Source: CAWHPS01 sp963831235
GTDB lineage: Bacteria > Fibrobacterota > OXYB2-FULL-49-7 > JAEUSG01
Assembly (NCBI GenBank): GCA_963831235.1
Contig: CAWHPS010000072.1
Coordinates: 1-42,131, forward strand
Reading direction: 5' to 3'
Length of the DNA stretch: 42,131 bases
Part shown: positions 40,328-42,131 of the stretch, piece by piece
Layout: the number at the start of each line of letters is the position of its first letter
Numbering within the stretch: position 1 is the first letter of the stretch
The notes under the pieces: model-generated
What the model was told of the DNA's origin: nothing
Database searches by the model: none
Seen by the model: the letters and a program-made list of their open reading frames with translations, nothing else
Program-made: the position numbers and the translations under genes

Positions 40328-41968
40328 TCAATTTTTACTTTCTACTTGTTCAATGCGCTTCTTTAGCTGTATGTTTTCCTTTTTTAATTCAATCACATAC
40401 AACGTCAACTCTTCCACCTTCTGCAACAGCTTCGATTGCATCTCCCCTACTTTATATCCCTCTTTTTCGACAACCTTCCCAGAAGGCACATCCGGCAAAT
40501 GCTTGTTTTCCTTTATAAACTGCTCAACATCATTTAATGGCATTAGCTTATAATCTTTTCCGAACACAAAATCAGCAGGCTGAGCAACCACTTTGATTTC
40601 CTTTGCCTGCAGCAACCCTGAAGCGTTTAGCGTCATGGCTGGAGCATCTGTTGGGCCTTCGCCTGTCCGGAATTTCATAATCCCATTGTCATTTTGAATA
40701 TTCCACCAGGCACAACCGCATCCATCAGCAGCTAAGTTTATGTAAGGCGCATTTCCACCACCTACACGCACATTTCCATTTACGTGAAGTTTTTCTTTTG
40801 GTGCAGGGGTCCCAATGCCTGCATTACCCCCTTTATGTATAACCAACTGATTTGTTTGGCCATACGCATTTAACGTTAGTGTTCCCTGGTTGGGATCGCC
40901 CCAGTAATTTGTTGTAATAATATTACCTTGCGCTCCAGCATCATATGCAGGAATCACCTGTACAATCCCCCCACGATTAGCCCGTACATCTCGGGAGATG
41001 GATAATACAACCGATGAGCCGCCTCCACCGTCCACCTGAAGCTTTGAATCTGGACTGGATACCCCTATCCCTACATTGCCCCCATTGGTAATTCTCATTC
41101 GCTCTGTAGTTTGTGTACCAAAAATTAATCCGTAATTTGCAGCTACATTATAAATTTCAAGATTCCCACCCGCTGTTGAGCCCTGATAAATCTGAGAAGT
41201 ATACGGTGAGCCGCTTATGCCATTGGAGTTCCCCCGTTCTCTAATTCCTAATGTTGTTCCAAAAATAGCGGTAGCGCCTGTTAATAAATTATTTGCATCA
41301 ATTGATTGGCCCGAAACCACATGCAATTTAGAATTTGGGCTTGTTGTGCCAACGCCCAATTTTCCTGCCTGGACTACAACAGGTGTGCTGTTTGGAGTAC
41401 CAAGAACTAGGCCTATCCCATAATCTGCACCGATATAATTGAAGTTATCTCCTAAATTGACCCTAACCTTATCCCCAACGCTGCTAAACTTATAGCCTGC
41501 ATTAATGTCACCACAAACACTTAAAAGCATGCCAGTGCTTCCGCTACCTATAACAACATTACCAGCACCGTCAATATTGACGGAATTTTTAAAAACACCT
41601 GCATTATTTACAATATCTATTCCAAATTTTGCACCATTATTTGCATATAATAGACTATAGCCCCATGTAAACCTAGCAACATCCCAAGGCTGGGTTTGTC
41701 CTGTATATGTTGATCTGAATTTCACGGATTCGAAAACCGATCCATACGGGTAGTACTTTTTTTCTTTTGTACCCGTAATACATAGCCCCGTAAAATTAGC
41801 AGCGTTATTTCCAGATATTTCCAACTTTCCAGATGGGGTTAAAGTGCCAATTCCCACATCGCCGTCTACTGGAAATAAATTAGTAGTATCCCCATAATTC
41901 AATGAGTAAAACGATAACATCATCGAGAAAACAATTACTGTTCCCGTGGTAATGATTGACCTTGTCAT
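40328..41968 (-). CDS. Tail-fibre-like surface protein with GIGT repeats and C-terminal coiled coil
   Basis: I start at ATG 41968, where AAAGGA lies 6 bases upstream and the product opens with a signal peptide MTRSIITTGTVIVFSMMLSF. The 546-residue protein has at least five repeats of the form VGIGT-x2-PxxKLxV (VGIGTLTPSGKLEISG, GVGTTSPNSKLHVVSG, NVGIGVSSPDSKLQV, NAGIGTPAPKEKLHVNG). These are typical of FCB surface fibres and phage-like tail fibres. The end, FGKDYKLMPLNDVEQFIKEN then KHLPDVPSG and a coiled coil (about 500-546), matches the family of S74-chaperone-like C-termini that trimerise the fibre. It probably forms a cell-surface adhesin. It is the most upstream of the minus-strand exported-protein genes. 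Confidence 0.8.
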   Translation of the reverse strand: MTRSIITTGTVIVFSMMLSFYSLNYGDTTNLFPVDGDVGIGTLTPSGKLEISGNNAANFTGLCITGTKEKKYYPYGSVFESVKFRSTYTGQTQPWDVARFTWGYSLLYANNGAKFGIDIVNNAGVFKNSVNIDGAGNVVIGSGSTGMLLSVCGDINAGYKFSSVGDKVRVNLGDNFNYIGADYGIGLVLGTPNSTPVVVQAGKLGVGTTSPNSKLHVVSGQSIDANNLLTGATAIFGTTLGIRERGNSNGISGSPYTSQIYQGSTAGGNLEIYNVAANYGLIFGTQTTERMRITNGGNVGIGVSSPDSKLQVDGGGGSSVVLSISRDVRANRGGIVQVIPAYDAGAQGNIITTNYWGDPNQGTLTLNAYGQTNQLVIHKGGNAGIGTPAPKEKLHVNGNVRVGGGNAPYINLAADGCGCAWWNIQNDNGIMKFRTGEGPTDAPAMTLNASGLLQAKEIKVVAQPADFVFGKDYKLMPLNDVEQFIKENKHLPDVPSGKVVEKEGYKVGEMQSKLLQKVEELTLYVIELKKENIQLKKRIEQVESKN

Positions 41969-42076
41969 TTCTATTCCTTTCATCTTGAGTTTAATTTGAT
42001 CCAACCCCAAAGCAATATAGAGGTTTTTATCATATACGGTTTTAGTTCCCCATATTCATATTCAATCACGGCCCAT

Positions 42077-42105
42077 ATTATAATTTTATTTCCATACCAT
42101 GTCAA
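42077..42105 (-). promoter_or_regulatory. Consensus sigma-70 promoter of the tail-fibre-like gene
   Basis: On the minus strand TTGACA (42105-42100) and TATAAT (42082-42077) are separated by exactly 17 bases, a full match to the sigma-70 consensus. The start of transcription would be near 42070, leaving a leader of about 100 bases before the ATG at 41968. Such a strong promoter fits a structural surface protein made in quantity. Confidence 0.8.
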
Positions 42106-42131
42106 TACATATTGCAATTAATTTTAAAAGC

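Overview
This window looks like a chromosomal segment from a free-living Gram-negative bacterium of the FCB superphylum (Fibrobacterota, Ignavibacteria or Bacteroidota-like). The evidence is the many lipoproteins with FCB-style lipoboxes, a very large secreted enzyme ending in a FlgD-like/type IX secretion sorting domain (QNVPNPFNP motif), a tail-fibre-like protein with GIGT-P-KLxV repeats, and a bacterial serpin. Base composition is moderately AT-rich. No rRNA, tRNA, CRISPR array, transposase or integrase was recognised. The exact lineage is an inference.

Region 1 (1-11.2 kb) starts with a DUF3800 fragment and a NYN-LOTUS RNA-binding/nuclease protein. A surface-polysaccharide locus follows: WbqC-like protein, DegT aminotransferase, PIG-L deacetylase and a WecA/TagO-like initiating transferase (frameshifted), translationally overlapping. 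Next comes an HprK-related kinase / PqqD-like / NTP_transf_5 set (the 'HPr-rel-A'-like set) interleaved with an O-antigen ligase, a GT4 glycosyltransferase and a GT39 membrane mannosyl/arabinosyl-transferase-like protein. Region 2 (11.2-15.6 kb) is a three-gene cassette: an unrecognised 704-residue protein, an LsrF-like thiolase/aldolase and a zinc dehydrogenase.

Region 3 (15.7-26.6 kb) holds a lipoprotein, a MerR regulator with mercury-type cysteine spacing that is translationally coupled to a CheY-like receiver, and a five-gene minus-strand operon (methyltransferase-TPR, small membrane protein, TPR protein, cyclic-nucleotide sensor, ABC exporter). It also holds two more methyltransferases and a nitronate monooxygenase. 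Between the last two lies a compact transcription unit (promoter, about 125-nt RNA, terminator). This unit begins with a perfect complement of the 16S rRNA 3' end and encodes at most a 14-residue Cys-containing peptide.

Region 4 (26.6-31.9 kb) is an accessory island of toxin-antitoxin genes and their remains. Intact pairs are MazEF, a nucleotidyltransferase/winged-helix pair and VapBC, each with recognisable operator-like repeats. Decayed pieces are an MNT antitoxin, a CopG/BrnA-like antitoxin, a PIN toxin with an internal deletion and an addiction-module protein. A 434-bp direct repeat brackets the nucleotidyltransferase pair.

Region 5 (32-42.1 kb, all minus strand) encodes exported proteins: lipoprotein, serpin, lipoprotein, a 1239-residue heparinase II/III-like enzyme, a tandemly duplicated lipoprotein pair, and a tail-fibre/S74-like protein under a perfect sigma-70 promoter.

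Several families of palindromic, MITE-like repeats are scattered through the intergenic spaces. Two of these families show compensatory changes that preserve the hairpins.
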